Part shown: positions 44,090-52,901 of the stretch, piece after piece
How the letters are laid out: each line of letters begins with the position of its first letter
Position numbering within the stretch: position 1 is the first letter of the stretch
Source: BOG-1184 sp049514575
GTDB lineage: Bacteria; Fibrobacterota; Chitinivibrionia; Chitinivibrionales; Chitinispirillaceae
NCBI GenBank assembly: GCA_049514575.1
Contig: JBEKUX010000010.1
Location: 6,051 to 70,050 of the forward strand
Direction: 5' to 3'
Length of the DNA stretch: 64,000 nt
Translations under genes and position numbers: made by a program
The notes under the pieces: model-generated
The model's database searches: none
The model's input: only the letters and a program-made list of their open reading frames with translations
What the model was told of the DNA's origin: nothing

Positions 44090-44439
44090 GAGGAGAATGG
44101 AGAGCCATACTCTTTTCCCCATTTTATACTGATTTGCGTTCAAATTGATACTGTTTTTCAATCCCCCCGCCTTTGGCACCCCCCTTTGTAAGGGGGGCAT
44201 GGGGGGATTTGTAAATTTCAATTTCAAGTCAAGTATCATCTTGAATGCAATTTGGAATTAGCTTTGACCTCTATCCCCTTTCTCCTCTTAGAGAAAGGGG
44301 CATAAATCCCCTCTTTTTCAGGAGAGGGGAGCCTGCAAATAGCAGGCGGGGTGAGGTCATAAAAAAGCCTGCCCCCTTTTCTGGAGGCAGGCTTTTGCCT
44401 GCTTTCCTGCTTTTCCTTGCTGTTTTTTAGAATACGGGC
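44090..44439. repeat. Gene-free interval packed with palindromic repeats
   Basis: These 350 bp contain several CCCCTTT/AAAGGGG-type palindromes: GCACCCCCCTTTGTAAGGGGGGC at about 44178-44200, CCCCTTTCTCCTCTTAGAGAAAGGGG at 44275-44300, and CCCCTCTTTTTCAGGAGAGGGG after that, framed by GACCTC ... GAGGTC. A bidirectional terminator closes the interval. No gene is present. Confidence 0.55.
44361..44396. terminator. Bidirectional rho-independent terminator
   Basis: AAAAAA then GCCTGCC (44367-44373), loop, GGCAGGC (44386-44392), TTTT. It serves the minus-strand outer-membrane protein gene and possibly rsmI. Confidence 0.75.
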
Positions 44440-45135
44440 TTAGAAATAAACACTCAGAGTCAAGAGTGTCGTGGACACATTGAACGCTGATGATCCCGCG
44501 ATTTTTGCCGTTGTCGTTTGGGTCCCCGTAGGGGTTTGTTGAATCATTTTCGCATCTGAATGCGATAACGAAGAGAACCCGAACTGGTATTCTGCGCTGA
44601 GGCTGAGCTCTTTTGTCAGAAAGAACTCAACACCGGCCAGGGCGCTGATCTGAAAGGTGGTACCGGCAGCAGGCGAAATATCCTGGAATTCCGTCTGGTA
44701 GAAGACATTGGGCGGGTTCGCAGTGCCGGCATCTTTCGAGTCGCTGGTCGTGTACGAAAGAAGAAATTGACCGCCGGCATAGGGGCTGACACGCGCCTTG
44801 CCGAAATGATACTCAGCACCAACCGAAATCCCCATCGTCGTCAGGTTGTCAAAACCATCATATTCGGTCTGGCCGGTAACAGGAAGCGGATCGGGGTAAA
44901 CATCAGCGTGTGAATGACCGTAGTTGAGCGAACCCCGCAGAGCCAGCACATCCGTCAGGAAATATTTTCCACCCAGCCCTCCGTTGAAGGTGTTCGCTCC
45001 CAGGTTTGACAAGCCGCTGAAGGAAAAAAGCATCGCCTTTGACCCCGGGGCGACCGACGTCACAAAGTCCTCTGCAAAGGCAAAGGAGACCGCCATGACA
45101 ATACCCAACACACCTGCCATCAAACGTGCTTTCAT
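44440..45135 (-). CDS. Outer-membrane beta-barrel protein
   Basis: The protein has 231 residues, with an AAGGAG ribosome binding site. The signal peptide is MKARLMAGVLGIVMAVSFAFA. Alternating hydrophobic strands (GLGGKYFLTDVLALRGSLNYG, MGISVGAEYHFGKARVSPYAGGQF, ALAGVEFFLTKELSLSAEYQFGF) and a C-terminal aromatic residue (LLTLSVYF) are the pattern of an eight-stranded OmpW/OmpA-like barrel recognised by BamA. The specific role is not evident. The gene is monocistronic between a terminator and a divergent MFS gene. Confidence 0.85.
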   Translation of the reverse strand: MKARLMAGVLGIVMAVSFAFAEDFVTSVAPGSKAMLFSFSGLSNLGANTFNGGLGGKYFLTDVLALRGSLNYGHSHADVYPDPLPVTGQTEYDGFDNLTTMGISVGAEYHFGKARVSPYAGGQFLLSYTTSDSKDAGTANPPNVFYQTEFQDISPAAGTTFQISALAGVEFFLTKELSLSAEYQFGFSSLSHSDAKMIQQTPTGTQTTTAKIAGSSAFNVSTTLLTLSVYF

Positions 45136-45329
45136 GAAGCACTCCTTTCAAGAAGGTTAATGGATACGCAAAAAGATCCCTTGTACTAACCGCAGTAATA
45201 ACAGTAAGTAACATAATAAACCGGAGGTCTTGCTGTCAACCGCCGTTTATTGCTTCCATGATTTCCGGCCATTTACTACTTTTCTCTGTTCCCGTTCCAC
45301 CGGTACCGATAATAAAGGCCCGTACCTCC

Positions 45330-46541
45330 GTGAACCGATTTTTAAAGACCCGACTTTCAATCATGATGTTCCTGCAATTCTTCATTGCCGGCGCGTTCAC
45401 GCCGGTGCTGAGCCTCTATCTGAAAGATACCCTCCGCTTTTCCGGCTTTCAGGTAGGCATGATCCTGTCGGTGACCGCGGTCGGGTCCATTGTCGCGCCG
45501 CTCGTCACCTCGCTCGTCGCAGACCGCTGGATCAGGGCGGAACATCTGCTCGGCATATTACAGCTGCTGGGCGGAACGCTGCTCGGAGCGTTCGCGCTGC
45601 AAACCGCGTTTTTGCCGGTCACGGCGCTCTACCTCGGCTATACGCTCATCAACGTGCCCACCTTTGCATTGACAAACGCGATCGTGTTCCACCACTCACC
45701 CGATACCCGCCACAAGTTCGGCGCCACCCGGGTGTGGGGCACGATCGGCTGGATCGCCGTGGCCTGGCTGTTCAGCTGGTTCTGGCTGCGCGGCGGCGGT
45801 TCGCACGCGGCGGCAGGCCGCCTTTCAGACGCGCTCAAACTTGCGGCAGTTTCATCGATACTCCTCGGCCTGTATGCGTTCACGCTTCCGGCATCAGACC
45901 GGCCACATACAAACCACGGCGGGTTCCTGCCGCTCGCGTCGCTGCGCGTGTTTAAAAACCCTGCCATCGTCCGCCTGTGCGTTTTTATCCTGCTCCTGTC
46001 GTTCTTTTACCGCTTTTATTTTTTCGGTACCGCGCCCTTCCTCCGCGCCATCGGTTTCCAGGACAGCGCCATCATGCCGGCAATGAGCCTGGGCCAGCTG
46101 CCCGAGATTTTCGCAATGGGGGTTCTGGCATGGCTGCTCATGCGTTTCGGGTCAAAAAAAATCATCCTCCTGGGACTTGCGCTCGATCTTTTCCGGTACC
46201 TCACCGCAGCCGCCGGCACCCCTCACTGGCTCGTGATTGCGGGCCTCTGTGTCCACGGGCTTTCGTATACCTTCATCTATACCACCGCGTCCATTTACCT
46301 TGACCGCTGCTGCGACACTGCCTCGCGCACCGGTGCGCACCAGTTGTTTTCAATGATAACGTCCGGGGTCGGCAACTTTGCGGGAAATCTCTTCTGCGGC
46401 AGCATCATGGACGCCTGCACTACCGGACACTCGGCGGTCAATTACCGCATTTTCTGGCTCGTGCCGTCAACCGGTCTCACTATTATGCTTTTCGTTCTTC
46501 TGTTTTTCTTAAAAAACCCGCAGGCCGTGTCAAAAAAGTAG
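45330..46541 (+). CDS. MFS transporter, nucleoside:H+ symporter / MFS_1-like type
   Basis: The protein has about 403 residues from GTG 45330. An upstream in-frame ATG at 45258 would add 24 residues unlike the family and has no ribosome binding site, so GTG 45330 (VNRFLKTRLSIMMFLQFFIAGAF) is preferred with moderate confidence. Twelve membrane segments are visible. The N-terminal LSIMMFLQFFIAGAFTPVLSLYL is typical of NupG/XapB-like and PPP-like MFS_1 carriers. The substrate is unassigned; nucleosides are possible by family. It is followed 34 nt later by the thioredoxin lipoprotein. Confidence 0.8.
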   Translation: MNRFLKTRLSIMMFLQFFIAGAFTPVLSLYLKDTLRFSGFQVGMILSVTAVGSIVAPLVTSLVADRWIRAEHLLGILQLLGGTLLGAFALQTAFLPVTALYLGYTLINVPTFALTNAIVFHHSPDTRHKFGATRVWGTIGWIAVAWLFSWFWLRGGGSHAAAGRLSDALKLAAVSSILLGLYAFTLPASDRPHTNHGGFLPLASLRVFKNPAIVRLCVFILLLSFFYRFYFFGTAPFLRAIGFQDSAIMPAMSLGQLPEIFAMGVLAWLLMRFGSKKIILLGLALDLFRYLTAAAGTPHWLVIAGLCVHGLSYTFIYTTASIYLDRCCDTASRTGAHQLFSMITSGVGNFAGNLFCGSIMDACTTGHSAVNYRIFWLVPSTGLTIMLFVLLFFLKNPQAVSKK

Positions 46542-46575
46542 TTTTATTGTGCCGCTTCAGGAAAGAGGTGAACGA

Positions 46576-47073
46576 ATGGCCCGTATATTCAACAAGGTTT
46601 TTATCAGTATGGCGGGCGCCGCCGCGCTGTCGATCATCGCGATCGCATCATGCTCCCGGTCAAAGGAACAGGTCAAAGAACAGCCGCCCGTCGCTGCCGC
46701 TCAACTGCCCGCCCTTTCCGCACGGGCGGAACTGGATACCGCCGTGGCCAAAGCGGGTGACCGGATGCTGGTGCTTGATTTCTACGCCGACTGGTGCAGG
46801 CCCTGCAGGATGTTTGCTCCGACGATTGATAAAATTGCCGAGGAGTACAAAAACAAGGCGCAATTCTACCGTGTCAATGTCGACCAGAGTCCGGAGCTCT
46901 CACGTTCATTCGGCGTGCAGGGCATCCCGTACATCGTTTTTATGAAAAAGGGGAAACCGGTCTATGCGCTGACGGGCATCAATCCTGAAGAATATTATAC
47001 AAAGGTCCTGACGATCTGCGATGGGGTCGGTTCCCCGGAGGAATGCACCAGGCGATTGAATGATAAAATGTAG
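46576..47073 (+). CDS. Thioredoxin-fold lipoprotein
   Basis: The protein has 165 residues from ATG 46576 (GAAAGAGGTG upstream). A hydrophobic segment (AGAAALSIIAIASC) ends in a lipobox Cys. The mature domain is a complete thioredoxin fold with the active site WCRPC in LVLDFYADWCRPCRMFAP, and the cis-proline in VQGIPYIVF. Two additional Cys lie at the C-terminus (TICDGVGSPEEC). It likely acts as a periplasm-facing thiol-disulfide oxidoreductase or reductant. The stop is 2 nt from the stop of the convergent glycosyltransferase gene. Confidence 0.88.
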   Translation: MARIFNKVFISMAGAAALSIIAIASCSRSKEQVKEQPPVAAAQLPALSARAELDTAVAKAGDRMLVLDFYADWCRPCRMFAPTIDKIAEEYKNKAQFYRVNVDQSPELSRSFGVQGIPYIVFMKKGKPVYALTGINPEEYYTKVLTICDGVGSPEECTRRLNDKM

Positions 47074-47075
47074 CC

Positions 47076-48185
47076 TCAATGCTTTATGTTTTTCTTCGTA
47101 AATATCAAATAATTATATCCCCAGAAGTTGAACGCAAGGGCGATGCCGACCGACACGAGAGCGCTTGCAAGGTAATTGAGTTGCTGAACGAGGACGAAGA
47201 AAACCAGCACCCGCACCGCGAAGGGGACGCAATTGAACAGGTGGAAGAGAAGGAATTTATTGATCGTGGTTCCGGCGCTTTTCTGAGAGAAACGCCATGT
47301 CATGAAGTAGTGAACCAGAAATCCCGCAATGATGGAAACTTCTATGCTGACTGCATGGGCGATGTTGCAACCCGCAAGGTTTCTTAATCCGCCGATTTCA
47401 ACCAGGCCGACGAGAGCCACTAACTGCAGCAGCACCACCAGAAATCCATCGAGTGCATATTTGACAAAATTGGCAAGGTTCGACGTATTGTATTTAATGA
47501 TACAGTACAGCGCCCGTACGGCGTCCTTTATGCCGATTTTTTTTCCTTCAGTATAGGTACGGCCCCGGTAGGATATTCCGACCTCGTAAATCCTGATATT
47601 TTCATTCCGCGCCAGGGTGGCCAGTTTTGCGGTCATTTCCGGTTCAAAACCGAACCGGTTTTCCTGGATGACAATGCGCTGGGCAATCTCCCGTTTCATT
47701 ACCTTATAGCAGGTCTCCATATCGGTGAGGTTCAGGTCGGAAAAAGCGTTGGAAAGGGTCGTCAGCAGAATATTTCCCATACTGTGCCAGAAGTACAACA
47801 CACGGTGGCGTCCCGCGCCCACGAACCTCGATCCGTAGACCGCATCGGCATCGCCTTCGATGATCGGGGCCAGAAGTGCGGGATAATCGTCCGGATTATA
47901 TTCGAGGTCAGCGTCCTGAATGATGACAATATCGCCGCTGCAATGGGCGAAGCCGGTGCGCAACGCCGCGCCCTTGCCCTTATTGACGCCATGGGAGATG
48001 ATTTTGATGCCGGGATCGGCGACCGTCCTGAGGACTTCCGGCGTGCCGTCTTTCGAGCAGTCATCGACGACGATTATCTCCCGTATGTCGCCTGCCGCGT
48101 GCAACGGCGCATGTTTGACTTTGTCTATAATCGCCGCGATGGTCTTTTCTTCGTTATATACGGGAATAACGATCGATATTTTCAT
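47076..48185 (-). CDS. GT2 polyprenyl-phosphate glycosyltransferase fused to GtrA-like domain
   Basis: The protein has 369 residues. The family 2 catalytic domain (about 1-235) shows VIPVYNEEKTI, EIIVVDDCSKDGT, DADLEYNPDD (the DXD-type metal site) and the downstream ETCYKVMKR of the dolichyl-phosphate mannose synthase (DPM1) group. The C-terminal part (about 240-369) has four membrane helices of the GtrA flippase-like family, with FLVHYFMTWRFSQ. It makes a polyprenyl-P-sugar at the inner membrane for glycosylation or envelope polymer modification (family knowledge). The start overlaps the stop of the upstream gene by 4 nt. Confidence 0.92.
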   Translation of the reverse strand: MKISIVIPVYNEEKTIAAIIDKVKHAPLHAAGDIREIIVVDDCSKDGTPEVLRTVADPGIKIISHGVNKGKGAALRTGFAHCSGDIVIIQDADLEYNPDDYPALLAPIIEGDADAVYGSRFVGAGRHRVLYFWHSMGNILLTTLSNAFSDLNLTDMETCYKVMKREIAQRIVIQENRFGFEPEMTAKLATLARNENIRIYEVGISYRGRTYTEGKKIGIKDAVRALYCIIKYNTSNLANFVKYALDGFLVVLLQLVALVGLVEIGGLRNLAGCNIAHAVSIEVSIIAGFLVHYFMTWRFSQKSAGTTINKFLLFHLFNCVPFAVRVLVFFVLVQQLNYLASALVSVGIALAFNFWGYNYLIFTKKNIKH

Positions 48186-50512
48186 CTGCTGTTCCCCGCT
48201 GATGGTTGTACTGAAGCAAGCACGGAGGCGAATTCCGCTTCATTTTTTATGACGACGACCTCACGGTTTTCAATAAGCAGGGCAATCGGATCCCTGATCC
48301 CCAAACCGTCGAGCAGCCGCCAATGATCAAACAGCCTGTCAGCCTGCGCGCTGATCTGCTCAATAAATACATCCTGAGCAATGCCGATCGTACTCAAATT
48401 GATGAACCAGTAAGAACTGCCGGGGTCCCGGGCGCACTGCGAGATATACCGCAGAAAGCTGTCGTGGTACAGCGTATCCAGTACCAGCCACCGCAGGGCC
48501 TCTTCGCGCCGTATTTTTTCATCAATTGCCGGCGTCCCGGCCGTCGTTTTCGGGTCGGCATAGATGACCGGCGCAATCCGCACCTTCTTTGCAAACAGCG
48601 TATCCGAACAAACGGCCCGGATGACCTGCGCCGCACCGGCGAAAAGCGGATCGATAAAAAGTTCAAGCGCGTGCGGCGACTTCCTGCGCTGCGGAAAATA
48701 ATTTTTCGGCGTGATGCCGTCCTTGAAAACGAACCCGCCGGCGACCCGTTTCAGGCCGCTCTCGATACGGGAAAAATTATGCGCCCGCGCAATACCGTCG
48801 CCGAACAGGTAGAACGGCAGCGACGGAGGGTCATACGTTTTCATCATCATCCGCCCCTTGGCCGAATTCAGCGTCACGGTCTCGGTTGCAACATTGGGAA
48901 ACAGCTCCTCGGTTGTTGCGATCACCGTGCGTTCAGGGTGCTGGACGGTTGAATCGGCAACGAGCGCGGTAAAAGGAAACGGCGCGTCAGGAGTAAATCC
49001 GCATTTTCCCGACTGCAGGCATTGCCCGGTCATGCCCTTTTTCCTGCAATCATTGTCGTCAAAACAGTCCGGGAGGGAATCGCAGTATGCCGGCAACGCC
49101 ATCCCCTTCGCCGATTTCCTGAGGAGCAGGCAGTGCGCCCGTGCCAGCGGTCCGCTCTCTATCGCCTTTTCGAAGACCGCGTTATTGATGAGAAGCGTCG
49201 GCGAAGCCGAAATGTTGAGCCTCATGGACCGCCGGAAATGATCGGCGAGAGCCTGCCTGCCGGAAGTCCGCACCCAGGCGGCAACGGCCGTGGTGTCGAG
49301 ACGCAACGTTTTCATCACCGAGCGGGTCGCCCCGCCCTCAGCGCTCCAGGCCGCCAGGAAAGGAAGCCAGCGGTCGGGATACAGCGTCTTGACGGCAAGC
49401 GATGTCATTTCGTCGTTCAGCTCTTCGCTGCCGTGAAGTGACGACAGCGAATCGTCCGTTCCCGGGATCACCGAACCGATAAACCATACATTCCATTCGA
49501 CATCCGGGAATTTTTTGACAAAGCCGATAAACTCCCTCAGTGCTGTGCAGCCGTACGGACATTGACCCATGATATAAAGATCATAAACCGCCCGTGTCCG
49601 GACTTCTCCCGCAGCCCTGATGACCGAACCGACCGCACTGTCAGCGCCGCCTGCCGGCCCTACGGCGAGCCATTCGCCGCCTTCGACGTCCATGGAATGC
49701 CGTTTTTTCGAACACCGTACTTTCGCGCTGGAGAGCTTTTTCCCTTGATAGCCGAATTGCATGATGAGCGTTCTTCCCCGAATGCTTGCCGGTGACGATG
49801 TACTCTTCCGGTGACCGTTGACGATGATGTCGCATTCCGGAAACGAATCGGCGAGCGCAGCGGTCATTTCCTCGCCCAGATGGGAAAGAATGACCCGGTA
49901 ATCGGCCTTTGCACCCATTTCCTTCCAGATTTTCCTGAGGCTTGAAACCGGCGGAAGGACCATGCATGAGTCGTCACGCGGGAACAGACGCTCAGGCGTG
50001 GTGAGCGCGGTCACCGCGAAGCGGATGCCTTTTTTGACGACGACACGGTAGGAAGGAACTATGGATTTCCCGCCCTTAAAAAAACAGTTTGCCGAAATGA
50101 GCCGCAGGTCAGCGGCTGCCGCCGCTTTTGCAAGCCATGTCCCGCCATACTGGAGATCATCGTCCCCGATCGCCGCCGCATCGTACTTCATCATCCCCAT
50201 GGCACGGACAGTCGACAGCGTACGCTGTGAATCCGCCGACCGGCCGCCGGTGGCATCATCGTAGATGCCGCCGCCTGCAAAACCGCCGGCGTCAAGAAGG
50301 AGCATGGCGCCGGGATCGCCGTTTTTTTTCAGCACTGCGGCGCGTTCGGCCAGCCCGCCGCCCGGGTCGTTCGGACAGTCGCATGGGTAAAGCATAGCAT
50401 GGGTTTCGCCGGAAGCAATAATAGTGATCGTGACAGTGTCGATATCAGTTGCGAGAGTACTATTCGCGAAGGCAAAGACAAATAATGCAGCTCCTGCTAT
50501 AATTTTTATCAT
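48182..50512 (-). CDS. Metallophosphatase-thioredoxin fusion, exported
   Basis: The protein has 776 residues. The signal peptide is MIKIIAGAALFVFAFANSTLA. Residues about 25-270 match the 5'-nucleotidase/UshA-like metallophosphoesterase fold: SGETHA, CDCPNDPGGGLAERA (44-57), SHLGEE and VNGHRK (231-236). GDDD stands at 117-120, where GNHE is expected, and GHRK replaces GHTH, so some metal ligands are missing. Residues about 305-460 form a DsbA/thioredoxin-like domain with CPYGC (318-322) and a cis-Pro ASPTLLIN. A Cys-rich knot (477-505, DCFDDNDCRKKG...GQC) follows. The C-terminal 270 residues are unassigned. It is translationally coupled to the GT2 gene. Confidence 0.82.
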   Translation of the reverse strand: MIKIIAGAALFVFAFANSTLATDIDTVTITIIASGETHAMLYPCDCPNDPGGGLAERAAVLKKNGDPGAMLLLDAGGFAGGGIYDDATGGRSADSQRTLSTVRAMGMMKYDAAAIGDDDLQYGGTWLAKAAAAADLRLISANCFFKGGKSIVPSYRVVVKKGIRFAVTALTTPERLFPRDDSCMVLPPVSSLRKIWKEMGAKADYRVILSHLGEEMTAALADSFPECDIIVNGHRKSTSSPASIRGRTLIMQFGYQGKKLSSAKVRCSKKRHSMDVEGGEWLAVGPAGGADSAVGSVIRAAGEVRTRAVYDLYIMGQCPYGCTALREFIGFVKKFPDVEWNVWFIGSVIPGTDDSLSSLHGSEELNDEMTSLAVKTLYPDRWLPFLAAWSAEGGATRSVMKTLRLDTTAVAAWVRTSGRQALADHFRRSMRLNISASPTLLINNAVFEKAIESGPLARAHCLLLRKSAKGMALPAYCDSLPDCFDDNDCRKKGMTGQCLQSGKCGFTPDAPFPFTALVADSTVQHPERTVIATTEELFPNVATETVTLNSAKGRMMMKTYDPPSLPFYLFGDGIARAHNFSRIESGLKRVAGGFVFKDGITPKNYFPQRRKSPHALELFIDPLFAGAAQVIRAVCSDTLFAKKVRIAPVIYADPKTTAGTPAIDEKIRREEALRWLVLDTLYHDSFLRYISQCARDPGSSYWFINLSTIGIAQDVFIEQISAQADRLFDHWRLLDGLGIRDPIALLIENREVVVIKNEAEFASVLASVQPSAGNSR

Positions 50513-50561
50513 ATGCTCAATGAAAAATACGAGATTCTTTCACCACAATTAATATTAATTC

Positions 50562-50782
50562 TTTGCTAAAGACTTCTTACGAGGTGGCGGGTGGGCCACC
50601 GACGGTGTGACTTTGAACACTCTTTACCCGCACCTACAGGCATCGTTCAGGAAAAAATGTTTTCTGTAAATCTTGTCCTGTTTTGTTTTTAACTCAGATG
50701 AAGCTTGGGGGTGGGGGTAAAACGAAGTCTGTTTCAGTACAATGGTGCCCACCCCACACCCTCCGCAGGAGCCTTTAGCCGA
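50562..50782 (+). repeat. MITE-like element, complete copy
   Basis: The copy has 221 bp. The left end GCTAAAGACTTCTTACG and right end CTCCGCAGGAGCCTTTAGCC form imperfect terminal inverted repeats. The core AATCTTGTCCTGTTTTGTT and GTGGGGGTAAAACGAAG are shared with the 52.5-kb copy. It fills the 314-bp gap upstream of the Na/Pi cotransporter gene, which has no other feature. Confidence 0.78.
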
Positions 50783-50826
50783 TGAAATAAATATCATATT
50801 TGGTTTTTAAATATTTTCTTGTTATA

Positions 50827-52476
50827 ATGTCCCACTTCACCATTCTTAATCTCTTCACCCTCCTCTGCGGCATTACCCTGTTTCTCTACGGCATGCTGCA
50901 GGGGGAAAAAAACCTTAAAAAACTCGGCCTGGTCCGGCTCCGCCAGATTATCGGCGCGATAACCAAGCACCGGCTCGCCGCGTACCTGACCGGCTTCATC
51001 ACCACGCTCGTAACGCAATCGTCGAGCGCCACGACCGTGATGCTCGTGGGGTTCGCGAGCGTCCAGCTCATGACCCTGCAGCAATCGCTCGGCGTGATCC
51101 TCGGTTCGGACCTCGCGTCATCAATGACGGTACAGCTCTTTGCATTAAAGTTCTACATTATCGCCCCGCTGCTCATCACCGTCGGCTTCATACTCTCTTT
51201 CGCGGAAAAATCAAACCGCATTACCCTCGCCGGCAAACTCATCTTCGCGGCCGGATTTGTTTTCTACGGCATGAGCCTTATGGCGGACGCTTCCGGCCCC
51301 TTGAGTTCATATCCCGCCGCACGGCGCCTGCTCCTTGAGAGTTTCACCGATCCGTGGATCGGTCTGGCGGCCGGCACCATCCTCACCGCAATCATTCAGA
51401 GCAGCGCCGCAACACTTGCCATCCTGATCGTTCTGGCGGGCAACTTTACCTTTCCCGACCACAGCGCACCGGGCCTTGTTCATTTCTTTCCGGTGGTGCT
51501 CGGCGCGAACATCGGCACCTGCGCCACGGCTTTTCTGGCAATCCTCAAGGCGGAAACCGAAGGCATAAGGGTCGCCTGGGCGCATCTCTCGTTTAAAACC
51601 GCCGGTACGCTCCTCGCATTGCCCTTTCTGCTGGTATTACCCCATGTCAAGTTTGCCGCGGCATGGCCCATACCCTACCAGATCGCGGCGCTGCACACGG
51701 CGTTCAACCTCTTTCTGGCCGTCGTGTTTCTTCCGGTACTCCCGCTGTTCGACCGCGCTATCCGCGGAATGGTCGCTTCCCGGAAAAAAATCGGCAAGGG
51801 TTTCGAGACGCAGTACCTGCACGAAAAGGTCCTGCAGTTTCCGGTGCTCGCGATATCGCAGGCTGTCAAGGAAATCTCGCGGATGTCGGACATCGTGACA
51901 CAGATGGTTGAAGACAGCCTGGAACTCATCAAGAGCTACGATTTCAGCGCAAGCAGCCGGATAGCGGGAAAAGACGATGAGGTCGATTTTCTTCACGAAC
52001 AGGTCATGACCTTTCTCACCCATATCGCCCGCGAGGAGCTCGGTCCCGACGAGGCGTCGCGCGCGTACGAGCTCATCATGGTCACCACCGATATCGAACA
52101 TATCGGCGACATCGTGTCAAAGAGCATCATCACGTTCGCGGAAAAGATCGACCAGAGCCCGACGCCCCTTTCGCAGGAAGGACGTCAGGAGATCGTTGAC
52201 TTTTTCAACACCGCCATCGGCCTGCTCAGGGAGGCGTTCGCCGCGTTCACCATCAGCGACATCGAACTGGCGCGGAAAATCTACGGGCGCAAAGAGGCGG
52301 TCAAAGACCGGTTTTCCTCCTATGTCGACCGGCACATGGACCGGCTGTACCACCGGAAGACCGAATCGCTCCAGACCACGTCCATTCACATCGACCTGCT
52401 CGAAGAGATCCAGCGCATCAACCACTTCACCTTCCGCATCGCCGCGCACGTGCTCAAAATCTACCGGGCGGAATAA
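50827..52476 (+). CDS. Na/phosphate cotransporter family protein with PhoU-like C-terminus
   Basis: The protein has 549 residues from ATG 50827. An in-frame TTG at 50800 is less likely; neither has a good ribosome binding site. The membrane part (about 1-310) has the duplicated Na/Pi-II signature: TTLVTQSSSATTVMLVGF and LTAIIQSSAATLAILIVLAG. The soluble C-terminal half (about 330-545) has the helical PhoU-like repeat (EISRMSDIVTQMVEDSLEL; TTDIEHIGDIV). It imports phosphate, or another anion, with sodium, and the PhoU domain may gate it (inference). Confidence 0.9.
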   Translation: MSHFTILNLFTLLCGITLFLYGMLQGEKNLKKLGLVRLRQIIGAITKHRLAAYLTGFITTLVTQSSSATTVMLVGFASVQLMTLQQSLGVILGSDLASSMTVQLFALKFYIIAPLLITVGFILSFAEKSNRITLAGKLIFAAGFVFYGMSLMADASGPLSSYPAARRLLLESFTDPWIGLAAGTILTAIIQSSAATLAILIVLAGNFTFPDHSAPGLVHFFPVVLGANIGTCATAFLAILKAETEGIRVAWAHLSFKTAGTLLALPFLLVLPHVKFAAAWPIPYQIAALHTAFNLFLAVVFLPVLPLFDRAIRGMVASRKKIGKGFETQYLHEKVLQFPVLAISQAVKEISRMSDIVTQMVEDSLELIKSYDFSASSRIAGKDDEVDFLHEQVMTFLTHIAREELGPDEASRAYELIMVTTDIEHIGDIVSKSIITFAEKIDQSPTPLSQEGRQEIVDFFNTAIGLLREAFAAFTISDIELARKIYGRKEAVKDRFSSYVDRHMDRLYHRKTESLQTTSIHIDLLEEIQRINHFTFRIAAHVLKIYRAE

Positions 52477-52495
52477 TAATAATAAATAATTTTCA

Positions 52496-52717
52496 TTGGC
52501 TAAAGACTTTTATTCTGGGTAACGGGTGGGCACCGTCAGTGCAGGATTATTCTCCTGCGTACCCGTACCCTCAAACATCGTTCAGTAATAAATGCTTTCT
52601 GTAAATCTTGTCCTGTTTTGTTATTAACCTCGGCTAAAGCTTGGGGTGGGGGTAAAATGAACCCTGTTTCGGCACAATGGTGCCCACCCCCTACCCTCCG
52701 CAGGAGCCTTTAGCCAA
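52496..52717 (+). repeat. MITE-like element, complete copy with clearest terminal inverted repeats
   Basis: The copy has 222 bp. The left end TTGGCTAAAGACTTTTATTC ... GGGTGGGCACC and the right end GGTGCCCACCCCC ... GGAGCCTTTAGCCAA are inverted repeats of about 38 bp with a variable middle. It fills most of the 425-bp gap before the TrpB2 gene. No gene is present. The remainder (52718-52901) is AT-rich leader with TTTTATTTTTATTG. Confidence 0.8.
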
Positions 52718-52901
52718 ATAAAAATTATCTGTATTTTCCCATCCACTCCATTAAACAACATCTTGCCTTTTTATTTTTATTGCTCTGCACGATTTTTCCT
52801 TCTATTTTACTTTCAGCCAAAGAAAACGAGGCAACCTGAAGCAACTATCGATTAATCGCTGACAATAACATTCACACCATCATTCTAACAGGAGTGTGTC
52901 T

